This document shows positions 63,387-64,000 of a stretch of DNA of 64,000 nt, piece after piece. Under the pieces are notes generated by a model. The model ran no database searches, was not told the DNA's origin, and saw only the letters and a program-made list of their open reading frames with translations. Made by a program: the position numbers and the translations under genes. Positions within the stretch are counted from its first letter, which is position 1; each line of letters opens with the position of its first letter. Source of the DNA: Candidatus Sedimenticola sp. (ex Thyasira tokunagai) (GTDB lineage: Bacteria > Pseudomonadota > Gammaproteobacteria > Chromatiales > Chromatiaceae); the NCBI GenBank assembly GCA_037318855.1, contig CP134874.1, forward strand, positions 744,598 to 808,597. Reading direction: 5' to 3'.

Positions 63387-64000
63387 GTGTCGAACATCTA
63401 TCAGCCTCACCTGATGACTATCAAGAGTGTCATCCAGGAGACTCCGGACATCAAGACCTTCCACCTGGTTTTTCAGGATGAGGAGATGCGGAAAAATTTC
63501 CGCTTCGAGACCGGACAGTTTGCCGAATATTCTGCCTTTGGTTCGGGTGAAAGTACTTTTTGTATTGCCTCTTCGCCCACTCGTATGGACTATATCGAGT
63601 GCTGTTTCCGCAAGACGGGAAAGGTCACCGACGCCCTGTTCGGTCTGTCAGAGGGTGACACCATCGGCTTCCGTGGCCCCTATGGCAACATCTTTCCCCT
63701 GGATAAGTTTGAGGGTAAGAATCTGATTTTTATCGGTGGAGGTATTGCACTGCCACCGCTGCGCTCAGTAATCTGGAACGTTCTCGACACTCGTGACCGC
63801 TTTGGTGATATCTCCATCGTCTATGGCGCACGTAGCGTGGATGATCTGGTTTACAAACGAGAGCTTAAAGAGTGGCATGAGCGTGACGATGTGACGCTGG
63901 TCAAGACGGTTGATCCCGGTGGTGAAACTGATAATTGGGATGGACACGTCGGATTTGTCCCTACCATTCTCGAAAACGAGTTTGCTCCCAAACCGGACAA
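63387..64000 (+). CDS. FAD/NAD(P)-binding oxidoreductase (FloxA/AsrB/HydG-like), runs off the right edge
   Basis: The GTG start at 63387 has AGAGGAAA seven bases upstream. The first about 204 residues are present. The FAD-binding barrel begins HLMTIKSVIQETPDIKTFHL and includes FRFETGQFAEYSAFG and CIASSPTRMDY. The NAD domain begins LIFIGGGIALPPLRSVIWN. The C-terminal [2Fe-2S] cysteines lie outside. In related complexes it oxidises NADH and feeds the MvhD-like subunit and HdrA. Confidence 0.88.
   Translation, partial: MSNIYQPHLMTIKSVIQETPDIKTFHLVFQDEEMRKNFRFETGQFAEYSAFGSGESTFCIASSPTRMDYIECCFRKTGKVTDALFGLSEGDTIGFRGPYGNIFPLDKFEGKNLIFIGGGIALPPLRSVIWNVLDTRDRFGDISIVYGARSVDDLVYKRELKEWHERDDVTLVKTVDPGGETDNWDGHVGFVPTILENEFAPKPD

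Overview
The window looks like chromosomal DNA of a gammaproteobacterium, most plausibly a sulfur-oxidising or chemolithotrophic one. Three things point there: the conserved block glyA-nrdR-ribD-ribE-ribBX-ribH-nusB-thiL-pgpA, a QseBC/PmrAB-type two-component pair, and a large heterodisulfide-reductase (Hdr) type redox operon. The taxonomic placement is inference from gene content and order. No rRNA, tRNA or CRISPR array was seen.

Region 1 (1-20.7 kb) is a dense signal-transduction island. It holds periplasmic or anchored solute-binding proteins (a TRAP-DctP/branched-chain-binding fusion, an NMT1-like protein, a bac_3 domain fused to a kinase) next to multi-PAS sensor kinases. The kinases share an almost identical H-box and dimerisation segment. 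A DUF1638-like/kinase fusion, two stand-alone receivers and one receiver-PAS-PAS-HD-GYP protein are also present. No DNA-binding regulator is encoded here, so the visible output is c-di-GMP hydrolysis. Two kinases are broken, one by a roughly 300 bp insertion and one by an IS3/IS407-group element.

Region 2 (19.4-25.1 kb) is an insertion-sequence cluster: IS407-group, IS1380-family and IS1595-family elements. Target-site duplications of 4, 4 and 8 bp let the hit genes be reconstructed. It is followed by an intact bac_3-type binding protein and a chemoreceptor.

Region 3 (27-48 kb) is mainly housekeeping: an FAH-family enzyme, glyA, nrdR, riboflavin genes (including a RibBX with a degenerate GTP cyclohydrolase II half), nusB, thiL, pgpA, folE2, ispA, xseB and parE. 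It is interrupted by an IS3-family element inside a small lipoprotein gene and by a second, apparently identical IS1380 copy that landed in the terminal repeat of a MITE.

Region 4 (48-54 kb) holds a QseBC/PmrAB-like pair with CTTAAG-type boxes upstream, a dihaem cytochrome c, a NapC-type remnant and parC.

Region 5 (55-64 kb) is one co-directional operon: hdrC, hdrB, a fumarate-reductase-like iron-sulfur subunit, a fumarate-reductase-like flavoprotein, hdrA, an mvhD-like gene, two iron-sulfur proteins and a truncated FAD/NAD oxidoreductase. It reads as an Hdr-Flox electron-bifurcating complex with a thiol:fumarate-reductase-like module inserted.

Small repeats are frequent. There are at least six inverted-repeat (MITE- or REP-like) elements, several abutting start or stop codons, which together with the five IS elements suggests a genome under active mobile-element pressure.
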